From Anisus vortex (lineage: Eukaryota > Mollusca > Gastropoda > Planorbidae), in NCBI GenBank assembly GCA_949126835.1, contig OX421493.1, forward strand, positions 60,063,898 through 60,127,897: a stretch of 64,000 bases of DNA. The letters are read 5' to 3'. This document shows, one piece after another, positions 61,101 through 62,104 of the stretch. The notes below the pieces were generated by a model that did not search any database, was not told the origin of the DNA, and saw only the letters and a list, made by a program, of their open reading frames with translations. Each line of letters opens with the position of its first letter. Within the stretch, counting starts at the first letter, position 1. The translations under genes and the position numbers were made by a program.

Positions 61101-61861
61101 ATACATTTAATGAGAGAGATTTTTTTAGCCTAGAAGTGAGGGATATTTGGCCTAGAAGTGAAGGGTATTTGGCCTAGAAGTGAGGGATATTTATCTTGTG
61201 TTGAATTAAACACTAAACATACGTTCGTTATTGTTATTGTTTATAATGGTATATTTTAATTTCATTATATGAAAGGAGAAAACCGAAATAATGAAAATCT
61301 TAGGGACTCTAAGGGTCTAAATCCGGCCCTGTCCTGTACCATAAGAAAAGTAAGTAAGTATACCTTTTAGACACAGTTAATCTATAGGACAAGTGAAACA
61401 GTGTTCATTTCTTTCTATGACACTCAATGACCAGCAGACTTACCTATACCCGCTGGTGTGGAGGACGTTGGTGTGGTTCCTGCGCTTCCACGTGTGGCGG
61501 AGAGGGAAACGCCCCAAGATGTGGCGTGTAACAGGGGAAATATTAATATCACAATAAAGCGAAAGTTACGTCTCCGTATTCATTTAGATCTCGTATACGA
61601 CTTATAGGCCACCAAACACCTATAAGTTATTGGGAAACTTAATCTTCATCGGGATTGAATATATATCTCTAAATACTATCTGGCACCCATCAAGGCTGGG
61701 TTGACTCTATTAACAATTCATTGCTCTTCAGCAGTATACAAACCTTGAACAATACATTGCTTTAAATAAGCTTATAGCTTTGTGCTGCGGTACATAACAA
61801 AATGTTTCGTTTTTTCTTTGCAGTCTCCACAATAGTTGACAATGATGAGGGTTGGTCCTAA
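20663..61861 (+). CDS. EGF / F-type-lectin-domain single-pass membrane receptor (20 exons)
   Basis: Assembled by hand from 20 exons that are all joined in phase 1; coding length is 3045 nt, 1014 residues. Domain order: signal peptide (1-19); EGF-like (20-65); degenerate galactose-binding-like region (66-189); FTP (fucolectin/tachylectin-4/pentraxin-1) domain (189-327); EGF-like (327-365); a second set in the same order (EGF 365-412, galactose-binding-like 412-533, FTP 533-682, EGF 682-727); four MEGF-type EGF-like repeats (727-909); a Cys-rich exon (909-953); a transmembrane helix at about 970-997; the tail QRAKRFSTIVDNDEGWS. What is seen: signal sequence, Cys spacing, NLAYGQ..S..AIDGN and LSICEVELFG signatures, TM. 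Family knowledge: FTP domains bind fucose or are glycan-binding folds, and MEGF repeats occur in phagocytic receptors. Inference: a surface recognition receptor. No kinase or phosphatase domain is present. Introns are rich in minisatellites, some bearing splice sites. Confidence 0.85.
20808..20998 (+). mobile_element. LINE polymerase fragment in intron 1
   Basis: The + strand reads IELEDVKELTYLGSTMTTN, then LDINATISQVK, a stop, and AQTIKANISLDTEIRIFKG. This is the segment after the RT catalytic box in RTE-like LINEs. It is the same conserved YLGST motif that has been amplified into an array at 47508-48256, here in single copy. Confidence 0.65.
21237..21393. mobile_element. Small hAT-like MITE (possible)
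   Basis: A 157-bp segment begins CAGGGCCATCACAAGCC and ends TTGTAAGGCCACT. It is flanked on both sides by the 11-bp direct repeat GATATTGTATT (21226-21236 and 21394-21404). The ends are weakly inverted. The direct repeat is longer than the 8 bp expected for hAT, so the boundary is ambiguous by a few bases. Confidence 0.5.
21741..22360. repeat. 20-bp minisatellite, 31 copies
   Basis: The unit AGTGACCTCCTACGTAACAC is repeated 31 times in perfect 20-bp register. It ends 17 bp before the acceptor of exon 2. Each copy contains the palindrome TACGTA. The array fills the 3' end of intron 1, where the branch point and polypyrimidine tract should be. Confidence 0.97.
22378..22515 (+). CDS. Receptor exon 2: EGF-like, start of module A
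   Basis: Acceptor TTCTCTAG at 22371-22377, donor ACA|GTAAGT; 138 nt, phase 1-1. It encodes CEEQFFGNDCNL, a Cys-rich middle and the end CSSTWFGHHCQY. The same ending (WFGHLCQY) closes exon 8, the partner exon of module B. The GxxC and WFGxxC spacing is typical of MEGF-type EGF repeats. Confidence 0.88.
22537..22790 (+). mobile_element. tRNA-derived SINE, family 2
   Basis: The head contains CAGCGCGTTCGACTGG (A-box region) and GGGTTCGAATCCTGGTGAAG (B box). The body motifs are CCTGAGTCTAGCCAGCTC, AAAGGCGGATGGGCATTG and TGCTGGCCACACA. Further copies: 28569, 41478 (-), 56110 and 57563. Confidence 0.8.
22819..23999. repeat. 24-bp minisatellite, about 49 copies
   Basis: The unit is AGGTACTGGAAGATGTCATT plus AGTG (or AGTT), 24 bp, open on both strands over long stretches. 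The array is cut by a TIR element at 24000 and reappears as three degenerate units at 26893-26975. The original array was therefore split by nested insertions. It lies in intron 2. Confidence 0.96.
24000..24583. mobile_element. TIR DNA element inserted in the 24-bp array
   Basis: Perfect 13-bp terminal inverted repeats, GGACAAGTCTTAA at 24000 and TTAAGACTTGTCC at 24571-24583, bound a 584-bp element. The interrupted array unit continues across it (GATGTCAT before, ATTAGTTAG after), giving a 2-bp AT duplication. Inside, 24084-24199 reads SVCYFTGCTQ, LKFISLPIDVYK and KVRRE. This resembles the start of a THAP zinc finger (C.x4.C, then a Phe/Leu-Pro motif). The domain call is tentative. Confidence 0.72.
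24593..26890. mobile_element. Larger element nested in the same array (possible)
   Basis: The sequence between two array remnants (ATTAGTTAG at 24584-24592 and 26893 onward) begins ACACTTCAATA and ends TATTGAAGTCGCTAC. This is an inverted pair with a 9-bp exact core (ACTTCAATA / TATTGAAGT). The duplicated ATTAGTTA on both sides fits an 8-bp target duplication, but it is also simply the array unit. No coding content was recognised. It contains a second TIR element at 25165-26252. Confidence 0.5.
25165..26252. mobile_element. TIR element with AGGCCT-rich interior
   Basis: The left end CAGACCTGCCAACC and right end CGTTGGCAGGTCTG are inverted repeats. Both sides are flanked by ATACCG (25159-25164 and 26253-26258). 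The interior lacks a recognisable ORF but is dense in AGGCCTA/TAGGCCT motifs between about 25335 and 26015. It is a non-autonomous DNA transposon of unknown superfamily. Confidence 0.68.
27395..27487 (-). mobile_element. LINE 3' tail in intron 2
   Basis: The tail of the Jockey-like family: TATAGACGCTCCTTCTATAG, GCGTCCTACTC, GTGGTCCGAGTCTAGTCTTG. No coding part is attached. Confidence 0.6.
27808..28260 (+). mobile_element. hAT-like non-autonomous element, fragment
   Basis: It begins GCGGTTCCCAACCTGTGGGT and CGCGACCCCCTTGGGGGTCG, the well-known hAT-type end with a short hairpin. It is homologous in inverted orientation to 38425-41168, including the parts near CATACGAGTA and GTACTGAATACATCC. 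That second copy is split by another transposon. Confidence 0.65.
28270..28450. repeat. 27-bp AT-rich tandem repeat, about 6 copies
   Basis: Units contain AATAAATTATTATGTATTAC and AACTGAA with small length differences. Intronic (intron 2). Confidence 0.85.
28569..28803 (+). mobile_element. tRNA-derived SINE, family 2
   Basis: A well preserved head (GGCCGAGCGGCAGCGCGTTC, GGGTTCGAATCCTGG). Body motifs CTGAGTCTACCCAGCT and TGCTGGCCACACATCC; it ends CCCTATGATCAGTTTAGTCC. Intron 2. Confidence 0.82.
28821..28898. repeat. 14-bp TG-rich tandem repeat, about 5 copies
   Basis: The unit GTGCATGTGTTGGT is repeated perfectly just 70 bp before the acceptor of exon 3. Confidence 0.85.
28971..29144 (+). 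CDS. Receptor exon 3: galactose-binding-like, first half (module A)
   Basis: Acceptor TTTTTTCTTCTAG, donor GTTC|GTAAGT; 174 nt, phase 1-1. It encodes NPEVTKITSNVGLSASAILD, HDETSCALLSSSKYINITF and the end FLRLVGVV. The pattern of a variable start, an xLD.ets.C segment and a hydrophobic I.L strand resembles the first half of a discoidin/FTP fold, but it is too diverged for a firm family call. Partner: exon 9. Confidence 0.8.
29346..32460. repeat. 41-bp minisatellite, about 75 copies
   Basis: The unit contains ACAGAATTATATTTGTGTAC, GTGTATTTAAAGATATAATT and G. Variant positions (TACG/TACA/TGCG and TATTT/TAGTT) recur in blocks. Not open in any frame. It fills most of intron 3. Confidence 0.97.
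32899..33093 (+). CDS. Receptor exon 4: galactose-binding-like, second half (module A)
   Basis: Acceptor TATTTTTTTAG, donor AAAG|GTCAGG; 195 nt, phase 1-1. It encodes MNITLKGEAGYRKTCTLDD, YEDVTDIHCPSTELIYQID and DIRLCSVYVSKG. Its end has the L.xCxVxV..G form of the last strand of FTP/discoidin folds. Partner: exon 10 (SVCSIYLSG). The frame stays open past the donor for only nine codons (stop TAA 33120-33122). Confidence 0.82.
33150..35055 (+). repeat. 24-bp minisatellite, about 79 copies, open in exon frame
   Basis: The unit is TTTATGTCATGTAAACTGGG plus AAGG. All 79 units keep the 24-bp length. The frame of exon 4 reads LCHVNWEG repeats without a stop from 33126 straight into exon 5. A second + frame (FMSCKLGR) is open to 34948. 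A variant pair of units (ATACTCAGACGG) recurs several times, showing block duplication. It fills intron 4, whose length (1989 bp) is a multiple of three. Each unit carries a donor-like ATGTAAAC. Confidence 0.96.
35083..35277 (+). CDS. Receptor exon 5: FTP domain, first half (module A)
   Basis: Acceptor ATTTCCATAG, donor GGAG|GTAAGA; 195 nt, phase 1-1. It encodes RNLAYGQTVSVSSVERDGL, AQLAIDGNTAYQNGCTQT and PHFNLTFAVPVTLNEIKIYN. The NLA.G..V..SS and A.DGN signatures mark the start of fucolectin/tachylectin-4/pentraxin-1 domains. The usual WWRVDL strand is HFNLTF here, so the Arg often seen in sugar binding is missing. Partner: exon 11. Confidence 0.9.
35402..35653 (+). mobile_element. Helitron-like non-autonomous element (possible)
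   Basis: It starts A|TCTCTATAATAAAAGCCC and ends CCCACGGGCTAG|T, which fits Helitron rules (5' TC, 3' CTAG, insertion between A and T). No target duplication is seen. The hairpin expected before CTAG is weak, so the class is uncertain. Lies in intron 5 just before the acceptor array. Confidence 0.4.
35658..35992 (+). repeat. 48-bp array of 3' splice sites in front of exon 6
   Basis: Seven acceptors of the form TTGTTTTGTTTTTAG occur at exact 48-bp spacing, with exon-like starts at 35705, 35753, 35801, 35849, 35897, 35945 and the real 35993. Each is followed by a variant of AAATACCATATGCATTGTCT, which resembles the first bases of exon 6 (AAAATCATTTGCAATGTCT). All are in the same phase, and the frame is open from 35671 through exon 6. 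The array therefore arose by tandem duplication of the intron-exon junction. Confidence 0.93.
35993..36211 (+). CDS. Receptor exon 6: FTP domain, second half (module A)
   Basis: Acceptor TTGTTTTTTTAG, donor GGAG|GTAACG; 219 nt, phase 1-1. It encodes KSFAMSLNKFILKLYDPAG, KLVYTVILKRRKNVKRMTIW and VLSICEVELFGG. The SICEVELFG ending is the classical last strand of the FTP fold. Six further in-phase acceptors lie upstream, so longer forms of this exon are possible. Partner: exon 12. Confidence 0.9.
36288..36613. mobile_element. Non-autonomous hAT element with perfect 8-bp TSD
   Basis: The ends CAGGACCGGTTCTAGGG and CGAGCCGGCCCTG are related to the termini of the hAT at 7393-9431. The flanks are an exact 8-bp duplication, GTTGCATT (36280-36287 and 36614-36621). 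The interior carries CGCCCTAGGCGAAAAC and GGTTGCCTATATGGAC, matching the subterminal parts of the larger element. Intron 6. Confidence 0.88.
37099..37420. repeat. 32-bp minisatellite, 10 copies
   Basis: The unit contains TGGACATGTAAATATATCAA and CCATGAAAAATA; the copies are almost identical. Intron 6. Confidence 0.95.
37681..37794 (+). CDS. Receptor exon 7: EGF-like, end of module A
   Basis: Acceptor AAATTCTTTTAG, donor GAAG|GTAAGG; 114 nt, phase 1-1. It encodes CMENFWGYNCKNACPKTC, then YKGCTIDGQCHYITYPKTE. The WGYNC and CP..C spacing is MEGF-like. It is seven codons shorter than its partner exon 13 and lacks the final Cys pair, so this repeat may be incomplete. Confidence 0.86.
37803..38110 (-). 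mobile_element. Jockey-like LINE 3' fragment in intron 7
   Basis: On the - strand: polymerase C-terminus remnants, the tail GACTAGACTAGGACCACGG and GGACGCAATAATCTTCTTTA, ending in TATAAGATAAGATAAAA at 37803. It is homologous to 11188-11645. Confidence 0.72.
38262..38289. repeat. Interstitial telomere-like repeat (CCCTAA)n
   Basis: Four to five copies of CCCTAA follow GCGACCCTAACCC inside the left end of a hAT-like element. The hAT end normally reads CGCGACCC, so a local expansion may have produced the telomere-like run. Confidence 0.85.
39648..39745 (-). mobile_element. LINE 3' UTR copy
   Basis: The segment with ATAGCGCTTCTATCCATGC and TGTGATTTGCAGTGGCAGA is nearly the same as 470-560, the 3' UTR of the LINE at 480-1010. 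Confidence 0.7.
40687..40882. mobile_element. hAT-type MITE with perfect 8-bp TSD
   Basis: A 196-bp element with ends TAGGGGTCGGCAATTTT and GTAGGTTTCCCATCCCTG, flanked by exact 8-bp repeats GACTAGAG (40679-40686 and 40883-40890). No coding content. Confidence 0.85.
41248..41460. repeat. 31-bp minisatellite, about 7 copies
   Basis: The unit contains AGTTCACCAGTTACATTGGT and CACAGTTACAG. Open in several frames by chance. Intron 7. Confidence 0.92.
41478..41650 (-). mobile_element. tRNA-derived SINE, family 2, inverted copy
   Basis: The - strand reads GGCCGAGCGACAGCGCATTC and GGTTCTAATTCTGGTAAAGG, then motifs matching CAGCTC and GGCGGCTGGGCATGG. Intron 7. Confidence 0.72.
41923..41945. repeat. 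Interstitial telomere-like repeat (TTAGGG)n
   Basis: Three to four copies of TTAGGG, opposite in orientation to the run at 38262. No flanking element was recognised; a poly-A tract lies 40 bp upstream. Confidence 0.8.
42100..42245. repeat. About 28-bp degenerate tandem repeat, 5 copies
   Basis: Units contain TAGTGTCTGTAACATATAAG and AAGATA with variable length. It ends 48 bp before the acceptor of exon 8. Confidence 0.82.
42294..42434 (+). CDS. Receptor exon 8: EGF-like, start of module B
   Basis: Acceptor AACTTTTCCAG, donor ACA|GTAAGT; 141 nt, phase 1-1. It encodes GTCPEGWYGNQCQFQCHM, EAGCHTVGDNKRCKKG and WFGHLCQY. Strong likeness to exon 2 in length, phase and ending marks the second copy of the module. 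Confidence 0.9.
42505..42770. repeat. Dispersed repeat, inverted copy of 5456-5885
   Basis: It runs from AATTAATTAACTCCCTTG to TGTTACGTCTC. A 10-bp motif TGGTGACCCT is locally triplicated at 42578-42608, unlike in the first copy. Just downstream (42793-42807) AGGGCCGGCCCT looks like two hAT ends joined. Confidence 0.6.
42925..43190. repeat. 41-bp minisatellite, about 6 copies
   Basis: The unit contains TATTTGAATACATATGTATG and ACAGATGTCAGTGTTCCATG. Intron 8. Confidence 0.93.
43870..44370 (-). mobile_element. tRNA-derived SINE with tandem 5' region
   Basis: The head on the - strand lies at 43945-44003 (GCTAGCTCAGTGGTTAACG as A box, GGGTTCGATT as B box). The stretch upstream of the head (AATAAGGTCACGTGTCTT, AATTAACTAATATGATTGG, TTGAACACACACAAAC) is repeated five times at 44041-44360 with a period of about 65 bp. 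It lies 75 bp before exon 9. Confidence 0.72.
44446..44616 (+). CDS. Receptor exon 9: galactose-binding-like, first half (module B)
   Basis: Acceptor TTTATTTGCAG, donor AATG|GTTAGT; 171 nt, phase 1-1. It encodes DTPTASVTPIGDVTDTLTDY, NDTSCIMSDKPLAVNVKF and FHFLQIHSLN. It aligns with exon 3 around the D.TSC motif and the final hydrophobic strand. One codon shorter than its partner. Confidence 0.82.
44690..46200 (-). mobile_element. tRNA-derived SINE split by the 19-bp array
   Basis: The right part (46010-46190) has the head on the - strand (CTAGCTAAGTGGATAACG, GGTTCAATTCTCC) and the 5' segment AATAAGGTCCCGTGTCTTT. The left part (44690-44795) has the tail GAAATATAAATTGCTCGGTC. Between them is the 19-bp array at 44818-45985, as the 17-bp array sits inside the SINE at 1852. 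Confidence 0.6.
44818..45985 (+). repeat. 19-bp array of consensus 5' splice sites, about 61 copies
   Basis: The unit GGGTTATATTGTAAGTAGC is repeated about 61 times with few variants (GTAAGTACC, GTAAGCACC). Every typical unit contains GTAAGTA, matching seven positions of the U1-complementary donor consensus. Intron 9, upstream of exon 10. Confidence 0.96.
46239..46430 (+). CDS. Receptor exon 10: galactose-binding-like, second half (module B)
   Basis: Acceptor TGTTCTCACAG, donor GGAG|GTAAGC; 192 nt, phase 1-1. It encodes RYLNVSVELIDSNGNSIECG, FTILEVYCDVNVTLTSIYIY and NNSVCSIYLSG. Partner of exon 4: same Cys placement and closing strand. Several N-x-S/T sites are present (NVS, NVT, NNS), as expected for an exposed ectodomain. 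Confidence 0.85.
46460..46720. repeat. About 22-bp degenerate tandem repeat, about 11 copies
   Basis: Units contain AGTTCTTTACTTAACAAGTT with indels. Intron 10, just after exon 10. Confidence 0.85.
46960..48465 (-). mobile_element. RTE-like LINE fragment interrupted by a coding minisatellite
   Basis: On the - strand from 48465: ADNAALTSLIEDG, a segment with ENTLNVCEDYT, then the amplified LGS motif (47508-48256). It continues with KEVSLMARLNQRVWDNAQLT, YQACVLCTLLYGSETW and SFHLRRLRRILHIKRQDRVT, down to a damaged end near 46960. This is the order of a non-LTR polymerase after its catalytic box. Intron 10. Confidence 0.82.
47508..48256 (-). repeat. 42-bp coding minisatellite in LINE ORF, 18 copies
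   Basis: In the LINE frame (- strand) each 42-bp unit reads LGSNRSS, stop, LSLEN, stop, which aligns with the family motif LGSTISSNLSLD seen once at 20808-20998. Unit length preserves the frame. Other frames are open by chance (TCYFRVSFPGTVSL on +, NSEVTGQANCPWKT on -). Copies are nearly identical. Confidence 0.94.
48508..49065 (-). mobile_element. tRNA-derived SINE, family 1
   Basis: Tail motif AAGCTAAAGTGCCCGGCTTT at 48510; a damaged head at 48730-48790. The 5' end near 49020-49060 (AATTAACCAATGGGGATC) matches the copy ending at 2580. Intron 10. Confidence 0.6.
49063..49146. repeat. (AT)n-(GA)n compound microsatellite
   Basis: About 15 AT units, then about 25 GA units, ending 63 bp before exon 11. 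Confidence 0.98.
49210..49425 (+). CDS. Receptor exon 11: FTP domain, first half (module B)
   Basis: Acceptor TTATGTAACAG, donor ACAG|GTAAAA; 216 nt, phase 1-1. It encodes RNMAHGQAVQLSSIWSKN, TATAQRAIDGFRGQQAS and NPHFNITFDAPRFIRRIII. The N.A.GQAV.LSS and RAIDG signatures match FTP domains. As in exon 5 the WWRVDL strand is replaced by HFNITF. Seven codons longer than exon 5. Confidence 0.9.
49822..52078 (+). repeat. 36-bp minisatellite, about 62 copies, ends in an acceptor
   Basis: The unit contains ACTTATCATTCATTAAAACA and TAATATCTTTACATTG. A subset in 50950-51170 and 51820-52078 reads TAATATATTTACATAG. A higher-order period of 360 bp (ten units) is clear between 50161 and 50880. The last unit has TTTACAG in place of TTTACATAG and is the acceptor of exon 12. 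Intron 11. Confidence 0.96.
52079..52309 (+). CDS. Receptor exon 12: FTP domain, second half (module B)
   Basis: Acceptor ATATTTACAG, donor GGAG|GTGAGA; 231 nt, phase 1-1. It encodes RLMDKFVLRLFNSKDDLI, AQYEFTVLLPTVKVPVRRI and GSILHICEIETFG. Partner of exon 6 (SICEVELFG). Two more AGs follow within 14 bases (TTACAG, ATCTAG), but only the first and those a multiple of three away keep the frame. The acceptor itself is the end of the 36-bp array. Confidence 0.88.
52386..52670. repeat. 17-bp minisatellite, about 17 copies
   Basis: The unit GCAGTGAAGAATATAAA; it lies in intron 12 directly after exon 12. Confidence 0.94.
52800..52960. repeat. About 30-bp degenerate tandem repeat, 5 copies
   Basis: Units contain AATAATCCCTAGCATATACC with variable spacing. 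A poly-C run follows at 52977-52988. Intron 12. Confidence 0.75.
53205..53339 (+). CDS. Receptor exon 13: EGF-like, end of module B
   Basis: Acceptor CTCTTTCCCAG, donor CAGA|GTAAGA; 135 nt, phase 1-1. It encodes CPHGTWGFECNKTCPEHC, EGRCNALDGSCMAVCMFN and LPNCHQ. This is a complete MEGF-type repeat with eight Cys. Partner of exon 7, but complete where exon 7 is short. Confidence 0.9.
53340..54063. other. Intron 13, first part: no feature
   Basis: AT-rich intron sequence with a loose TTGATTACTTGATTGATT region (53370-53470). No exon-like ORF or mobile element was recognised. Confidence 0.5.
54076..54845 (+). repeat. 54-bp array with in-phase acceptors, about 14 copies
   Basis: The unit contains TGTCTGTTATGTATGTATAG, GTGTGATGATAAAGCAATTG and TTTTTAGCCAAGTT. 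Most copies carry ATTGTTTTTAG|CC, a plausible acceptor; three copies have TGTGTTTCTG there instead. The unit is 18 codons and the frame is open from 54071 to 54967, in phase with the exon candidate at 54828. Intron 13. Confidence 0.95.
54828..54929 (+). CDS. Candidate cassette exon 13b
   Basis: Acceptor ATTGTTTTTAG, donor AATG|GTAACT; 102 nt, phase 1-1, so it could be included without a frameshift. It encodes KFVCYVCSSSAWKSQFLLLN and YVDEKDVPQTRVNG. I recognise no domain. The first part is repeat-derived, the rest unique and of coding-like composition. It may instead be a decayed exon or a chance open stretch. Not counted in the 1014-residue product. Confidence 0.4.
55246..55266. repeat. Interstitial telomere-like repeat (CCCTAA)n
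   Basis: Three copies of CCCTAA, ending 13 bp before the acceptor of exon 14. Confidence 0.75.
55279..55416 (+). CDS. Receptor exon 14: MEGF-type EGF repeat
   Basis: Acceptor TTATCTGCCAG, donor AAAA|GTGAGT; 138 nt, phase 1-1. It encodes CRAGTYGNKCELSCTVGC, YKNTCHYMTGECLAGCNG and DPPHCKK. The G.YG..C and TGEC..GC pattern is that of MEGF10/CED-1-like repeats. Confidence 0.92.
55495..55685 (+). mobile_element. Jockey-like LINE 3' fragment
   Basis: It encodes remnants of YARTNAYKYL, SDIRAWNGLPEQ and TSNLTSFKTLIKIQA, then the tail AGACTCGAACCACGAATGAG and GTAGGACGC. It lies in intron 14 directly before exon 15. Confidence 0.75.
55725..55859 (+). CDS. Receptor exon 15: MEGF-type EGF repeat
   Basis: Acceptor TTCTTCCTTCTAG, donor CAAG|GTAAAT; 135 nt, phase 1-1. 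It encodes CTGGKYGYNCLLNCHHSC, KNLCDHITGECSQVCTGF and PPVCNQ. Eight Cys in MEGF spacing. Confidence 0.92.
56110..56370 (+). mobile_element. tRNA-derived SINE, family 2, near full length
   Basis: GGGTACACGGTGGCCGTGAG, GCAGCGCGTTCGGCTGG, GGGTTCGAATCCTGGTGCAG, AAAGGCGGCTGTGCATAG, TTGGCCACACA. It ends TTTGGTCCGACGGGATAC. Intron 15. Confidence 0.85.
56490..56624 (+). CDS. Receptor exon 16: MEGF-type EGF repeat
   Basis: Acceptor TTCTATTTCAG, donor AAAAA|GTATTT (weak); 135 nt, phase 1-1. It encodes CDKGFYGKNCEMKCSHC, SNHSCHHENGNCTSGCAGF and FPFCKK. The frame stays open past the donor through the whole 21-bp array to a stop at 57470-57472. Confidence 0.9.
56638..57442 (+). repeat. 21-bp minisatellite, about 38 copies, open in exon frame
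   Basis: The unit TTATACTATTCAAACACTGT plus A; variants TTACACT and CACTATA recur in blocks. In the frame of exon 16 it encodes LYYSNTV repeats, then YICLVKAKE and a stop. Intron 16, starting 13 bp after the exon. Confidence 0.96.
57563..57797 (+). mobile_element. tRNA-derived SINE, family 2, 5'-truncated
   Basis: It starts at CTGGCATACCGAAG. It keeps GGGTTCGAATCCTGGTGAAG, TTCTAGCCAGCTGTGATGGG and TGCTGGCCACACAG, and ends ATCTGGTCCCACGGGTAC. Intron 16. Confidence 0.8.
58100..58285. repeat. About 45-bp tandem repeat, 4 copies
   Basis: The unit contains GTTGTACAATGAAATATTGC and AATGTCCATTAAAATTTT. It ends about 45 bp before exon 17. Confidence 0.85.
58329..58466 (+). CDS. Receptor exon 17: MEGF-type EGF repeat
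   Basis: Acceptor CTTGAACTCAG, donor ACAC|GTAAAT; 138 nt, phase 1-1. It encodes CPTNTYGDKCNKRCPAVC, YLRLCHHLTGECDSGCNN and DPPLCKT. Closest to exon 14 in pattern. Confidence 0.92.
58540..58905 (+). mobile_element. LINE C-terminal fragment in intron 17
   Basis: Broken frames read SSAQTACSTRTYRRLQLFF and AIRLWN-like remnants, then a 3' UTR ending GGGGTCTCCACAATACAATG and AAGAAG. It matches 16905-17400 on the opposite strand. Confidence 0.7.
58965..59203. repeat. 16-bp minisatellite, about 15 copies
   Basis: The unit CTGAATGCAAGACTTT with 1-bp indels. Intron 17. Confidence 0.93.
59270..59812 (+). repeat. 41-bp array duplicating the acceptor of exon 18, about 13 copies
   Basis: Each unit has CTTTGTTTCCAG followed by CCTGTACAACTGGTAACGGG and TTGAATTAT, which are the acceptor and first codons of exon 18 (CCTGTACAACTGGTAACGGG at 59813). 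The 41-bp period is not a multiple of three. Copies vary slightly (GGCCTTTACAAC, CTAGTACCGG). Confidence 0.95.
59813..59944 (+). CDS. Receptor exon 18: Cys-rich juxtamembrane repeat
   Basis: Acceptor TTTGTTTCCAG, donor ACAA|GTAAAT; 132 nt, phase 1-1. It encodes CTTGNGLNCSCHDYCKRC, EIFSTACAECKPGFKF and VTRLCST. The ..CAECKPGF element resembles furin-like/GF-receptor Cys-rich repeats more than MEGF repeats. About a dozen copies of its acceptor lie upstream. Confidence 0.87.
59945..60860. other. Intron 18: no feature
   Basis: AT-rich, with an irregular ATTGTTATATTATTGTTAAA region (60040-60190). No exon or mobile element was recognised. Confidence 0.5.
60861..61010 (+). CDS. Receptor exon 19: transmembrane segment
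   Basis: Acceptor CTTTTTCTAG, donor CGAT|GTGAGT; 150 nt, phase 1-1. It encodes PFLWKMSEANLSETESS, then the helix VLVYIPVIIFFLGLFVAGLA with VVIFLGL, then the basic stop-transfer QRAKR. About 27 hydrophobic residues followed by Arg/Lys give the N-out, C-in topology expected after a signal peptide. Confidence 0.9.
61129..61195. repeat. 23-bp tandem repeat, 3 copies
   Basis: The unit GCCTAGAAGTGAGGGATATT plus TG. Intron 19. Confidence 0.8.
61824..61861 (+). CDS. Receptor exon 20: end of cytoplasmic tail and stop
   Basis: Acceptor TTTTTCTTTGCAG; it encodes STIVDNDEGWS and TAA at 61859-61861. The phase fits exon 19 (T|TC = Phe). The whole tail is 17 residues, QRAKRFSTIVDNDEGWS, with no Tyr motif. 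A possible polyadenylation signal follows 82 bases later. Confidence 0.82.
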
Positions 61862-62090
61862 CATTTATCACATTGAGGCTGACCTGAGAGAAACACTGGA
61901 CACTTCGAATATGTCCAAGACTATGTCCATTAATCTCATTGTATTAAAGTTCTAATCTTCAGATTTAATAACTTTGAATTTATTTGGAAATAGTGTCAAA
62001 ATATTTTGAAATGTTTCATTCATTTTCACCACTTTAGTTACAGATGTAACTCATTATTGTTGAAGGGACTAGTTGATGAATGATCAAAAA
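61862..62090 (+). promoter_or_regulatory. 3' UTR with ATTAAA polyadenylation signal
   Basis: ATTAAA at 61943-61948, in the context GTATTAAAGTTCTAATC, is the first plausible polyadenylation signal after the stop. The transcript end is expected within about 30 bases. The sequence is unique up to the array at about 62105. Confidence 0.5.
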
Positions 62091-62104
62091 TATTGTTGCA
62101 TGCC

